A stretch of DNA of 14,903 nt from CAZTME01 sp964614795. GTDB lineage: Bacteria > Patescibacteriota > Microgenomatia > UBA1400 > PJMF01. The notes under the pieces are model-generated. The model was not told where the DNA came from. It was given only the letters and a program-made list of their open reading frames with translations, and searched no databases. Location: positions 1 to 14,903 of the forward strand of contig CAZTME010000022.1 of the NCBI GenBank assembly GCA_964614795.1. The letters are read 5' to 3'. Below are positions 1 to 6,575 of this stretch, piece by piece. Each line of letters starts with the position of its first letter. Positions within the stretch are counted from its first letter, which is position 1. Position numbers and translations under genes: made by a program.

Positions 1-35
1 AAATTATTCCTAAAAAACAAGAAAAATCGGTTTGG

Positions 36-398
36 TTAAATCAGTGGTGGACACACAAATGTGGGCAAGGTTTGCACGAAACTTAAGTGAATAAAAACCA
101 ATAAAAACATCATTATTCCTAAGTGACGACGAAATAATGTAATGAGTAATAAAGGGTTTTTCAACCATTGGGCGCGCCAATTCAATCGAGTTAATATTCC
201 CGGCAATAAAGTCACTAAAAACAAAATGGTTGCTAATACTCCAGCTTGGTTGCCAATACTTCTTAGTAAATACAGATCAATTTTCACGCCCGCAAGCACT
301 GCTATCCAAATCGCCAACCATACTAATAATAGGGAAATTTCTATGCTGAAAAATATCAAATTAATTATTTTTTGATTAGCGAGAATCTTTTGTAACAT
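36..398 (-). CDS. Truncated ferric-reductase-like heme membrane protein (FRE/MsrQ-type)
   Basis: The 120-residue product is almost entirely hydrophobic, with about three membrane spans. Two short motifs, LLRSIGNQAG and RRHLG followed about ten residues later by a His in VFIHLSF, resemble the start of the ferric-reductase-like transmembrane domain. In that family (MsrQ/YedZ, FRE) such His residues bind heme and carry electrons across the membrane. Relatives usually have five to six spans and well over 160 residues. This one stops at TAA (36-38) just after the His-bearing span, and no long continuation appears in the other two frames of the 35 bases left. It may be a truncated gene, a frameshifted gene, or a sequencing error near the edge. 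An in-frame TTG lies at 404, but ATG at 398 is the better start. It begins 34 bases after the HAD gene and may be cotranscribed with it. Confidence 0.5.
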   Translation of the reverse strand: MLQKILANQKIINLIFFSIEISLLLVWLAIWIAVLAGVKIDLYLLRSIGNQAGVLATILFLVTLLPGILTRLNWRAQWLKNPLLLITLFRRHLGIMMFLLVFIHLSFVQTLPTFVCPPLI

Positions 399-431
399 AC
401 TCAAAATATTTTTTTCAATTCTACACGATAT

Positions 432-1136
432 TTATGAAATTTTTTGTAATCTAAGCATTAATGAATTCATGCTTAAACCATTTTCTCGCCTGAAATTTTT
501 GGGCAATGAATTATCTACTAATAACCAGCTCGCACCCTTGTTTACGCCATGATCACTGAGATAAATCATTTTTTTTCTTGTTTCTTCAGGGGTAAAACAC
601 TCCTCTTCCTCTTCATCATCAATTGTGATACTAGAAAAAATTGAAGCAGGAAATATCAAATCTGGATCAATTAAATCAAGAAGTCTTTCTGAATACAAAC
701 TGAGAGGATAGTGAGGCTCCTCACCATTTAGTCGATTACTAATCAATTCAGAATTACTAATAATGCCAATTCTAACTCCAAAAGATCTTAGATATCTCAT
801 CAGATAACCGATAGCCGGCGAAATAACAGATTGATTAAAATCGGGTGGAGGCGTGCGATAATTGGCTAGAAATGTTTCATCAATATCAAAAAAACAATAA
901 ATTTCTTGATTTGGATTAGCAAGCATCATTTGTTGAATTTTTTCTATTACTCTTTTACAAAATTCTTTTTCATCATCAATCAATTTATTATTGTTGAATC
1001 TATACAAAATCAAATTGAAATTTTTCAAATGTGATAAAAGCATTTCTGCTTTATAAGAAACTTCAATATCACAGCTTGACCAAAAATCTGCAAATGACAT
1101 CTCATTCTTATTTGGTTCTTTTTCTGTCTTTATCAT
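432..1136 (-). CDS. HAD-superfamily phosphohydrolase-like protein
   Basis: The 234-residue soluble protein carries the four HAD motifs in order. Motif I is FFDIDETFL (Asp84, Asp86, Thr88). Motif II is Ser127 in GIISNSE. A candidate motif III Lys200 lies in VNKGASW. Motif IV is Asp208 in LLVDNS. HAD enzymes use the first Asp as nucleophile in Mg-dependent phosphoryl transfer, so a phosphatase is likely, but the substrate cannot be told. Residues 1-75 are helical and charged and match no family I know. An acidic run lies at residues 173-179 (DDEEEEE), between motifs II and III. No Shine-Dalgarno sequence is visible before the ATG. The gene lies 58 bases downstream of the 97-residue protein on the same strand and probably belongs to the same transcript. 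The reading frame is intact and all catalytic positions are present. Confidence 0.7.
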   Translation of the reverse strand: MIKTEKEPNKNEMSFADFWSSCDIEVSYKAEMLLSHLKNFNLILYRFNNNKLIDDEKEFCKRVIEKIQQMMLANPNQEIYCFFDIDETFLANYRTPPPDFNQSVISPAIGYLMRYLRSFGVRIGIISNSELISNRLNGEEPHYPLSLYSERLLDLIDPDLIFPASIFSSITIDDEEEEECFTPEETRKKMIYLSDHGVNKGASWLLVDNSLPKNFRRENGLSMNSLMLRLQKIS

Positions 1137-1194
1137 AAAAATAATTTATTCATTATTAACTAGAACTACATAGTGATTGTAAAAATAAATAAAA

Positions 1195-1488
1195 TTATCG
1201 CGATTCATAATTATTAGCTAAGTGAAGAGCATAATTCTGAAGTAGTATTCCATACATTAAATACTTTTCAGCAGAATTCAAAGAGATATCGTCCTTATTT
1301 CTGCTTGATAGATCTTGAACTATTTTTAAAATGTATGGGGGCACCTCATGTTTTTTCAGAACTGATGACCATTTTTGAGCCTCTTCTAAAAAACGACTAG
1401 CAGCCTTATTTGAACCTCTTTGAGCCAAACTTGCTACCCGAAATAAATCGTTTGATAGCGAACCAGCAAGCATCATGGTGTCGTTCAT
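1195..1488 (-). CDS. Small helical protein of unknown function, coupled to the DUF5674-like gene
   Basis: I do not recognise this 97-residue protein. It reads as all-helical and soluble: an N-terminal helix (about residues 5-25), a basic segment SNKAASRFLEEAQKW, a short VPPYILKIVQDL helix, and a C-terminal helix ending in NYALHLANNYESR. There is no signal peptide or membrane span. Its ATG overlaps the TGA of the upstream DUF5674-like gene (ATGA at 1485-1488), so the two are translationally coupled and probably made in fixed proportion. That architecture is common for interacting pairs, including toxin-antitoxin pairs, but no toxin motif is visible. The HAD-like gene follows after 58 bases. 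Confidence 0.6.
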   Translation of the reverse strand: MNDTMMLAGSLSNDLFRVASLAQRGSNKAASRFLEEAQKWSSVLKKHEVPPYILKIVQDLSSRNKDDISLNSAEKYLMYGILLQNYALHLANNYESR

Positions 1489-1823
1489 AAAATTTTTTGA
1501 AAAAAATGCTTCGTTAATTCCTGATATTTTCTTTTAATTTTTTCACTTTGAATTTCGTTTTTCGTATTATTATCTCTCGGACGAATATTAATGAAAGAAT
1601 TGTAATCAATCTCCTTTGTTTCTAGATCAATTCCTCCTCCCCATATATTTTTTTGCATAGAACCCATTTGTAATAAAATTTGCTCACCTTCAAAATGGCG
1701 ATTCATTCCCGCACAACAAATTCCCTTTTCAATATCTATCACAGTTTTGATATAAACTTCAAATTCTTCGGCAAGCTCATTTATTTCCTGAGTTGAAAAT
1801 GGCTCAGATTTTGTGATAATCAT
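1485..1823 (-). CDS. DUF5674-family protein
   Basis: The product resembles, by eye, the DUF5674 family, small proteins of unknown function found in CPR bacteria and some other lineages. The recognisable features are VIDIEKGI near the N-terminus, a GEQILLQMGSMQKNIWG segment, FINIRPRDNN, and a helical C-terminus. I chose ATG at 1823 (112 residues, MIITKSEPFS), where the family N-terminus normally begins. The frame is open further upstream to an ATG at 1874, but those 17 residues do not fit the family. There is no Shine-Dalgarno sequence. The gene lies about 150 bases downstream of tRNA-Trp on the same strand, and no convincing promoter lies between, so readthrough from the tRNA transcript is possible. 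The function is unknown. It is the first gene of a three- to four-gene AT-rich cluster. Confidence 0.65.
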   Translation of the reverse strand: MIITKSEPFSTQEINELAEEFEVYIKTVIDIEKGICCAGMNRHFEGEQILLQMGSMQKNIWGGGIDLETKEIDYNSFINIRPRDNNTKNEIQSEKIKRKYQELTKHFFQKIL

Positions 1824-1975
1824 AATAATATAATAACAGAAAGATAAAGTAATAGACTGATGAGTGATGTTCAAATCTATTTCTAAATCTTCAAAGTGTA
1901 GTCACCCTCCGCAAAGTCTTGGATCAATAAACTGAGTAAGGTTTGATAGGGAATATTTTTTGTCAATACAAATTG

Positions 1976-2047
1976 CAGGGCTAGAGGGATTCGAACCCCC
2001 ACGAGCGGTTTTGGAGACCGCCATGCTACCATTGACATCATAGCCCT
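1976..2047 (-). tRNA. tRNA-Trp (anticodon CCA)
   Basis: A complete cloverleaf reads on the minus strand. The 7-bp acceptor stem AGGGCTA/TAGCCCT is perfect. The anticodon stem GCGGT/ACCGC closes the loop CTCCAAA, giving anticodon CCA. The T-arm is GGGGG-TTCGAAT-CCCTC, and the discriminator base is G. The 3' CCA is not encoded (the genome reads CAA), so a CCA-adding enzyme must finish it. It follows tRNA-Cys by 21 bases and is probably processed from the same transcript. Confidence 0.95.
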
Positions 2048-2068
2048 ATTTTTCGATCGACCATAATC

Positions 2069-2146
2069 TGGAGGCGCGAGCGGGATTTGAACCCGCGAAT
2101 CCGAGGTTTTGCAGACCTGGCCATTAGACCGCTCTGGTATCGCGCC
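2069..2146 (-). tRNA. tRNA-Cys (anticodon GCA), CCA encoded
   Basis: The acceptor stem GGCGCGA/TCGCGCC is perfect. The anticodon loop CTGCAAA gives GCA. The T-arm is GCGGG-TTCAAAT-CCCGC, the discriminator is T, and CCA is encoded at 2071-2069. The D-stem is a short 3-bp CCA/TGG. The anticodon stem (CAGGT/ACCTC) appears to have a C-C mismatch at its outermost pair (27-43). Confidence 0.93.
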
Positions 2147-2167
2147 TTTGCCACTCTATGGAGTAGG

Positions 2168-2196
2168 ATTATAACTGACAATTAATGATAAATTAA
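2168..2196 (-). promoter_or_regulatory. Sigma-70-like promoter for the tRNA-Cys/tRNA-Trp transcript
   Basis: On the minus strand a perfect -10 TATAAT (2173-2168) lies 22 bases before the tRNA-Cys 5' end. With a 17-base spacer the -35 is TTAATT (2196-2191), a weak match. The distance fits transcription starting a few bases upstream of the mature tRNA. Confidence 0.5.
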
Positions 2197-2219
2197 GGGC
2201 AGATTAATAGACAAGTGGT

Positions 2220-2990
2220 TTAATTTTCTATCGGTAAAAATTGATCTAAAGTGACAACAACTTCTTGAATTAAAGATGGGTCAATTGCGTTGCCGGTTGG
2301 AGGAGCGTTGCTATAAAGCAACTTGATCGTACCATCTTCCGCAATTTTCATTCTCGCAAAATTAGTATCAGGTGGGATAACGCCATCGGTGATTTGATAA
2401 CGAGTTTTGCTGGCGAGATCATAAAAACGCATAGTTGTTAGCCAGCCATTTTCCGTTTTAGTGGGAAAATCATAAAAAAATTTGGTTTTATCTTTGGTTT
2501 TTCCATCTGAAAACCAATAAATCTGAAAAGTATAGTCAATAAATGTTACTTCATCATTCAATAAATCATACTTGAAAAGACCAAGTTCCGGAGCGTCAAA
2601 ATTAACAAGAATCAAGGCGGTTTTCTCAAAATCCGTTTCACTTGCGGAAAAAAAATGATGAGCGTATCTGTCTTTGGGATCAGTAAAACGAATTGCGGGT
2701 AACTCAACAATCTGCCCAAAAATATTTACTTTCTCAATTTTGGTTTTAGAGCCCGCATAATCACGCATAGCTAAATCCAAGGATGGAGTAGTAGTTGGAG
2801 AAGTAGATTGCGAGACGACTTCATCATTTGTTTGAGTAGAAGCGGCTTGATTACCGGAAAAAAGATTAGAGTTATTTCTTAGGATCAAAACAATAGTTAA
2901 ACTAAAAACAATCAGAGTTGAAACGCTTAAAATGATCAAAATGATAATCTGAAAATTTTTTTCTGCAGACTTTTTTTCAACCTCACTCAT
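2220..2990 (-). CDS. Single-pass membrane-anchored protein of unknown function
   Basis: From ATG at 2990 the product has 256 residues. A short charged cytoplasmic tail (MSEVEKKSAEK) precedes one strong membrane span at about residues 13-37. Next is a Ser/Thr/Gln/Asn-rich linker (about 40-70) and an extracytoplasmic domain of about 185 residues rich in aromatic residues and beta-forming stretches. No cleavage site or lipobox is visible, so it should stay anchored with its C-terminus outside. The frame is open to a TTG at 3008, which would add six residues. I prefer the ATG, although neither start has a good Shine-Dalgarno sequence. I recognise no family. It ends just before the tRNA-Cys promoter and lies 159 bases downstream of the SAM-hydrolase-like gene on the same strand. 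Confidence 0.65.
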   Translation of the reverse strand: MSEVEKKSAEKNFQIIILIILSVSTLIVFSLTIVLILRNNSNLFSGNQAASTQTNDEVVSQSTSPTTTPSLDLAMRDYAGSKTKIEKVNIFGQIVELPAIRFTDPKDRYAHHFFSASETDFEKTALILVNFDAPELGLFKYDLLNDEVTFIDYTFQIYWFSDGKTKDKTKFFYDFPTKTENGWLTTMRFYDLASKTRYQITDGVIPPDTNFARMKIAEDGTIKLLYSNAPPTGNAIDPSLIQEVVVTLDQFLPIEN

Positions 2991-3149
2991 AGCTTCATCA
3001 TAGCGCAAAAACTCAATACTTGTCTATCGAAGAATTTCCTCTTGTTTCAAAATAAATAGACTTTTATTCAAATGCGACCATTCTACTTTTCTGAAATCTG
3101 CCAACAAATCTTCAAACGCCTATAATCTTTTAATTTCAAAAGGAGTGCC

Positions 3150-3938
3150 TCAGGCCGGATAATCAAATCTCACCGCCGCAGTTTTCTCCGACATGTGATG
3201 CACCCGCAAAAATAATTCAATAAATGGGTCATCATATCCAGAAGAACCAATGTTAACAGCCAACACTCCTCTATCCACAGAAAAACCACCGGTGGCAATC
3301 ACACCCACCATAGAAACACCGTTTAATATCACTTGCACTTTTTCACCAGCTTGAAAACCCATTTTTGCCAAATCCGACTTTCGCATAGTTGTTTTAATAT
3401 TTCCAAAACCATCTGTCCACGCAATCAAGTTATTGGGAATTTCCGGAATATCTTTGATTTTTAAATCTTCAGTTAAAATTTTATAATCACCATCCACAAC
3501 CTTAGCCACGCGCTCTGGAAAAAAATCTCGAGATCTAAATTGTGAGCCACTATCCGGGCAAGCAATATTTTTGAACTCAACTATATCTTTTTTTACAAAA
3601 CCAAAAGCGAATTCACTATTCACATTCACAATTTCCACTCCATTTTTAAGTTTTGCATACTTAATACCCTGATCTTGATTATTTTTCTTGGCTTTGCTGG
3701 AATCTCTGCGCGGAGCGGCATTGCCATAAATAACCATACGACCATGATTGGGAGCATACGCGTATTGAGCGGTAACAAAACCAATGGCCATCGTATCTAG
3801 TGATGGAACTTCGGTGGGGTGAATGCGTACTTCATGAGGAGTTTTGAGATGATATTGCAAGTGATTTACAATTTCTCCAAACTCCATGCCACCAATTTGA
3901 TAATCGCAAATTACGTGAAGTAGAGTGGAAGTTTTCAT
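3150..3938 (-). CDS. Divergent SAM hydrolase / chlorinase-fluorinase-fold (DUF62) protein
   Basis: The 262-residue product matches the layout of the SAM hydroxide adenosyltransferase/chlorinase/fluorinase family, which splits or halogenates S-adenosylmethionine to give adenosine derivatives and methionine. ICDYQIG (Asp12) stands where family members have the ribose-binding TDFG. YAPNHGRMVIYGNAAPRRD (59-79) aligns with the segment YFP-GTVHLVVVDPGVG-x-RR. SQFRSRDFFPERVAKV (132-147) aligns with TFHGRDVFAPVAA. The C-terminal domain keeps TDGFGNIKTT (175-184) and NIGSSGY (229-235), both ligand-binding positions. Of the Asp-Arg-His triad of the hydrolases, the Asp is replaced (Tyr/Gly) and the His is Arg135, so classical SAM hydrolysis looks doubtful. 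An AAAAGGA Shine-Dalgarno sequence lies close before the ATG. It is divergent from tig. The fold call is fairly sure, the activity unknown. Confidence 0.7.
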   Translation of the reverse strand: MKTSTLLHVICDYQIGGMEFGEIVNHLQYHLKTPHEVRIHPTEVPSLDTMAIGFVTAQYAYAPNHGRMVIYGNAAPRRDSSKAKKNNQDQGIKYAKLKNGVEIVNVNSEFAFGFVKKDIVEFKNIACPDSGSQFRSRDFFPERVAKVVDGDYKILTEDLKIKDIPEIPNNLIAWTDGFGNIKTTMRKSDLAKMGFQAGEKVQVILNGVSMVGVIATGGFSVDRGVLAVNIGSSGYDDPFIELFLRVHHMSEKTAAVRFDYPA

Positions 3939-4010
3939 ACATCCTTTTAATTTTATTCGTCAATCTTTTGAAATATCAGATTGAAGAAGATATGGAAATA
4001 CTGTACTGAT

Positions 4011-4028
4011 TGCTGTCTGATGACAGCA
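4011..4028. promoter_or_regulatory. 7-bp inverted repeat in the divergent promoter region
   Basis: TGCTGTC-TGAT-GACAGCA is a perfect 7-bp inverted repeat with a 4-base loop. It lies between the divergent SAM-hydrolase-like gene and tig, about 11 bases upstream of the tig -35 element. It could be an operator, a hairpin, or chance. Confidence 0.35.
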
Positions 4029-4038
4029 TAATTTAGTT

Positions 4039-4067
4039 TTGTTCCACTTGCGTTCAGGCGGTATAAT
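4039..4067 (+). promoter_or_regulatory. Promoter of tig
   Basis: A -35-like TTGTTC (4039-4044), a 17-base spacer and a perfect -10 TATAAT (4062-4067) lie 76 bases before the tig ATG. The leader contains a perfect small hairpin CAGTTT-GGCA-AAACTG (4077-4092). A second hairpin AGATT-AGAAA-AATCT (4129-4143) lies between the GGAG at 4127-4130 and the ATG and would shorten an otherwise long 13-base spacing. Confidence 0.6.
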
Positions 4068-4143
4068 AGCCTTTCACAGTTTGGCAAAACTGCTTGAATA
4101 ATATCACAAGTATGTAGTTTCTGCTTGGAGATTAGAAAAATCT

Positions 4144-5193
4144 ATGAAAAATCCTTTAAAGAAAACAACCGGTAAAAATTCTTCAGCAGAAGAAAAAAAA
4201 GCTTCAAAAAAACCAGCAACTCATTCAACATCCTCCAAGCAAACAGATTCGAAATCAAATGAACAATCCAATCCTTTAATTTCTCCAAATACCCAACTCA
4301 CCATGACTTTGGAGTGGGCTGAAGTTGAATCGAGTTACAAAAAAATTCTTAATAGATTAGCCAAAAAAATTAAACTCGATGGTTTTAGACCCGGTGCTGT
4401 ACCGGCTAGTATTGCCAAACAGCATCTCAACCCCGAAGCGATTATTGAACAAACGGCACAGGAAGTCATACAAAAAGCTTATCCAAACTTTATTTCTCAG
4501 CAAAGCGCTCAACCAATTGGTCGGCCAGAATTTAAAATTACCAAAGCTAATGAAGGAGAGGCTTGGGAAATTATCGTCGAAATAGCAGAGAAACCTTCCA
4601 TTAAATTAGAAAACCTTGATGCAGTGCTTAAAGATTTGCGAAAAAAATTAGCTGATGAAGAAAAGAAGTGGGAAAAAGAAGATCAAGAAGCCGAAAAAGA
4701 TCAAGCAAAAAAAGAATCCGATTTAGATATGAAAATCGATGAGGAAAAAATTAAAGCTCAAAAAGCCGAAAGAAAAAAAGAGCGAGCTTTAAGCTATCTT
4801 TATTCTCAGTTAGTTCTTCATTATCAACCAGCCATTCCGGATCTTTTGGTCAAACAAGAGGCTCAAGAGCAAATTCATTCCTTGGGTCATCAACTGGAGC
4901 GTTTTAAATTAACTTTTGCCGATTTTCTTGCTCAAAGACAGATTAATCAGGAGCAGTTTATCCATGAAGCCACTACCGGCGCACTGCAAAGATTGCAACT
5001 CACATTTCTGGTAGACGCTTTAATTCAGGACAGAAAATTACGTCCTTCCGAAGAAGAAGTGGAAAAAGCATTGGCTAAAGAATCACCTGAAGCTCAAGAA
5101 TATTTGAAAAAAAATCCAGAAGCAAAATCAAATTACGCCACGCGATTGTCTCAACAGGCTTTAGAAGAATATCTCTTGCCAAAACAGGCATAA
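4144..5193 (+). CDS. tig: Trigger factor, short form without PPIase domain
   Basis: Trigger factor binds the ribosome near the exit tunnel and shields nascent chains. Residues 50-150 form the ribosome-binding domain: LTMTLEWAEVESSYKKIL, then the signature GFRPGAVP (80-87), then QPIGRPEF. The signature fits GFRxGxxP, but the usual FRK lysine is Pro. The FKBP-type PPIase domain is missing. In its place residues 163-213 are a very charged Lys/Glu helix. The C-terminal chaperone domain follows (about 215-345) with IPDLLVKQEAQEQI and SEEEVEKAL. The total of 349 residues compares with about 430 for the full-length protein. Residues 1-45 are an unusual Lys/Ser/Thr/Asn-rich, probably disordered extension before the normal N-terminus. 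Internal ATG54 would cut the first strand, so ATG at 4144 is kept. It has its own promoter. Confidence 0.88.
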   Translation: MKNPLKKTTGKNSSAEEKKASKKPATHSTSSKQTDSKSNEQSNPLISPNTQLTMTLEWAEVESSYKKILNRLAKKIKLDGFRPGAVPASIAKQHLNPEAIIEQTAQEVIQKAYPNFISQQSAQPIGRPEFKITKANEGEAWEIIVEIAEKPSIKLENLDAVLKDLRKKLADEEKKWEKEDQEAEKDQAKKESDLDMKIDEEKIKAQKAERKKERALSYLYSQLVLHYQPAIPDLLVKQEAQEQIHSLGHQLERFKLTFADFLAQRQINQEQFIHEATTGALQRLQLTFLVDALIQDRKLRPSEEEVEKALAKESPEAQEYLKKNPEAKSNYATRLSQQALEEYLLPKQA

Positions 5194-5218
5194 TCAAGCA
5201 TAATATTGATATTTCAAA

Positions 5219-5272
5219 CCTATTCTAAATAGATCATTGACAAACAAAGCATATTATCCTATAATAAATAGG
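5219..5272. repeat. Two CTAT-N5-ATAG repeats flanking the promoter at 5237
   Basis: CCTATTCTAAATAGA (5219-5233) and CCTATAATAAATAGG (5258-5272) match at 12 of 15 positions, start 39 bases apart, and each is a CTAT-N5-ATAG inverted repeat. The first lies just upstream of the -35 element and the second covers the -10 element. The placement suggests paired operators, but AT-rich DNA makes chance possible. Confidence 0.4.
5237..5265 (+). promoter_or_regulatory. Perfect consensus sigma-70 promoter of the DUF5660-like gene
   Basis: TTGACA (5237-5242), exactly 17 bases, then TATAAT (5260-5265). Transcription should start near 5272, leaving a leader of only about 15 bases before the ATG at 5287, with no Shine-Dalgarno sequence. 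Confidence 0.8.
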
Positions 5273-5286
5273 TTATACCCACATAC

Positions 5287-6060
5287 ATGAATCAACTTGG
5301 TAGTCTTACATCACCAGCCAAACAAAAACCGACAACTCAAATTAATCCTTTTGCAAAATCCCTATTGGAGCAAGAGAGCAATTTGAGCAGTATGCCCAGT
5401 CCTTCCGGATCGGGCTTAAGTAATCCGCTGGCTGAGGCTTTGGCACGCAGTGGTGGATCATTTGGTGATTTTGGTGCCATGCCAAGCTCAATGCCAGACT
5501 TCTTGAATAATCCGGCTTTTAATCAATTTAGCGGTGATAAAAATAATCAATTTGGCGATCCAAACAACATGCCGGATTGGATGCAAGATCCTCAAGCTCA
5601 AGCTAAAGCTCAGGAAAAAGCCAGACTCGAACAAGAAAAAAAACTACTTCGGAAGAAACTACATGATAAAGTTAATCCGGTAGATTCAACCGACATTTAC
5701 AGCGCCAGAGAACAACAAGTCAAAAAACAAATTGAAGAGTTGCGCAAAGAACTTCGTGCAATGGCTACCGAAATAAAGGTTTTTAATAAAGAAGTGGATT
5801 TAACTCTACTCACCGAAACAGCGGAACCAGGAACGACTGGCACCTATTTTATAAATTTCTTTCATCAACTTCGACAATTAATTAATCTTCTACGCCAAAA
5901 AATTCGCTCCGCTCGCACTTGGCTTAATACTGCTCAATCCAAAAAGAAAAAGAAGCCCAAGCGCGGAGGGATTTTAATTGAAGGCCAAAAACACGAACAA
6001 ACCACTAGCATTTTTGACACCATGCATCATGAACGAAGCTCCACCTATGGTGGGTCGTAG
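5287..6060 (+). CDS. DUF5660-like protein (Microgenomates-type, unknown function)
   Basis: The 257-residue soluble protein has three parts. Residues 1-105 are low-complexity, rich in Ser, Pro, Met, Asn and Gly (for example SMPSPSGSG and DPNNMPDWM). Residues 105-170 form a highly charged helix, probably a coiled coil. Residues 180-257 look like a conserved module: a YFINFFHQLRQLINLLRQKI helix, a Lys-rich patch (KKKKKPKRGG), and an ending TSIFDTMHHERSSTYGGS. I associate this C-terminal part with DUF5660 of Microgenomates, from memory and not by search. The basic patch could bind nucleic acid or a polyanion, which is inference only. The gene is driven by a perfect consensus promoter, which predicts high expression unless it is repressed. 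ATG at 5287 is the only reasonable start. No terminator is obvious after it. Confidence 0.65.
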   Translation: MNQLGSLTSPAKQKPTTQINPFAKSLLEQESNLSSMPSPSGSGLSNPLAEALARSGGSFGDFGAMPSSMPDFLNNPAFNQFSGDKNNQFGDPNNMPDWMQDPQAQAKAQEKARLEQEKKLLRKKLHDKVNPVDSTDIYSAREQQVKKQIEELRKELRAMATEIKVFNKEVDLTLLTETAEPGTTGTYFINFFHQLRQLINLLRQKIRSARTWLNTAQSKKKKKPKRGGILIEGQKHEQTTSIFDTMHHERSSTYGGS

Positions 6061-6456
6061 ATTGATTGATTTTCCAAATCTTTAAATTACCACGGACTTA
6101 CGTCTTAGAATTGTCAGCTTTTTACAAGTCATTTTCAATCATAATGCGGAGATTTATCATCAGATTTTCCTATATAGAAACTTCAATAGATAACAACAGA
6201 TTTGATATATTTAAAGCTTGCCCACTAAATTTAATAAGACAAGAATCGCCATTTGGTTTGAAGAGAGCTATAGATATTTCGGAGTGAAACAATTCTTTTA
6301 TTTTTCGATCTGTCTAGAAAATGAGTTGTATTAAATATAAACTTTGAAGCATTTTCAAGTATCTTCGAACTGATAATCGCTAAATTCTGATAAGGATAAA
6401 ATAGATAAAAAAGGCAATATTTTTGCTATTCTTAAATCTAATCTTCGTTTATTTAG
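6061..6456. other. Intergenic stretch without a supportable gene
   Basis: About 395 very AT-rich bases lie between the DUF5660-like gene and tRNA-Val. The only open frame of note (6066-6287, plus, 73 residues) has no Shine-Dalgarno sequence, no recognisable motif and an unremarkable composition, so I do not call it. The only structure I see is the possible tRNA-Val terminator near 6407-6426. It may hold decayed sequence. Confidence 0.5.
6407..6426 (-). terminator. Possible weak terminator after tRNA-Val
   Basis: On the minus strand a short hairpin GCAA-AAATA-TTGC is followed by C and six T, about 30-50 bases beyond the tRNA 3' end. The stem is only 4 bp, so the call is tentative. Confidence 0.35.
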
Positions 6457-6530
6457 TGAACTCAGAAGGACTCGAACCTTCGACCTCCACGATGTCAACG
6501 TGGCGCTCTAACCAACTGAGCTATGAGTTC
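6457..6530 (-). tRNA. tRNA-Val (anticodon GAC)
   Basis: A complete 74-nt cloverleaf. The acceptor stem is GAACTCA/TGAGTTC, and the D-arm is GCTC-AGTTGGTTA-GAGC. The anticodon stem CCACG/CGTGG closes the loop TTGACAT, giving GAC. The T-arm is GAAGG-TTCGAGT-CCTTC, with discriminator A. CCA is not encoded. Confidence 0.96.
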
Positions 6531-6575
6531 AAATTATTTTGTTTTATACATTTGCCAGTGCGATTAACTGCGCCG

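Noticed and set aside
142..375. 77-residue plus-strand frame
   Set aside because: Lies antisense to the ferric-reductase-like gene, which has clear membrane-protein character.
1961..1966. Minus-strand TTGACA upstream of the DUF5674-like gene
   Set aside because: No acceptable -10 at 15-19 bases; readthrough from the tRNA transcript is as likely.
6041..6053. CCACC-TAT-GGTGG hairpin considered as a terminator
   Set aside because: It lies within codons for the protein ending (STYGGS) and no T-run follows.
6066..6287. 73-residue open frame on the plus strand after the DUF5660-like gene
   Set aside because: No Shine-Dalgarno sequence, motif or recognisable composition; AT-rich DNA gives such frames by chance.
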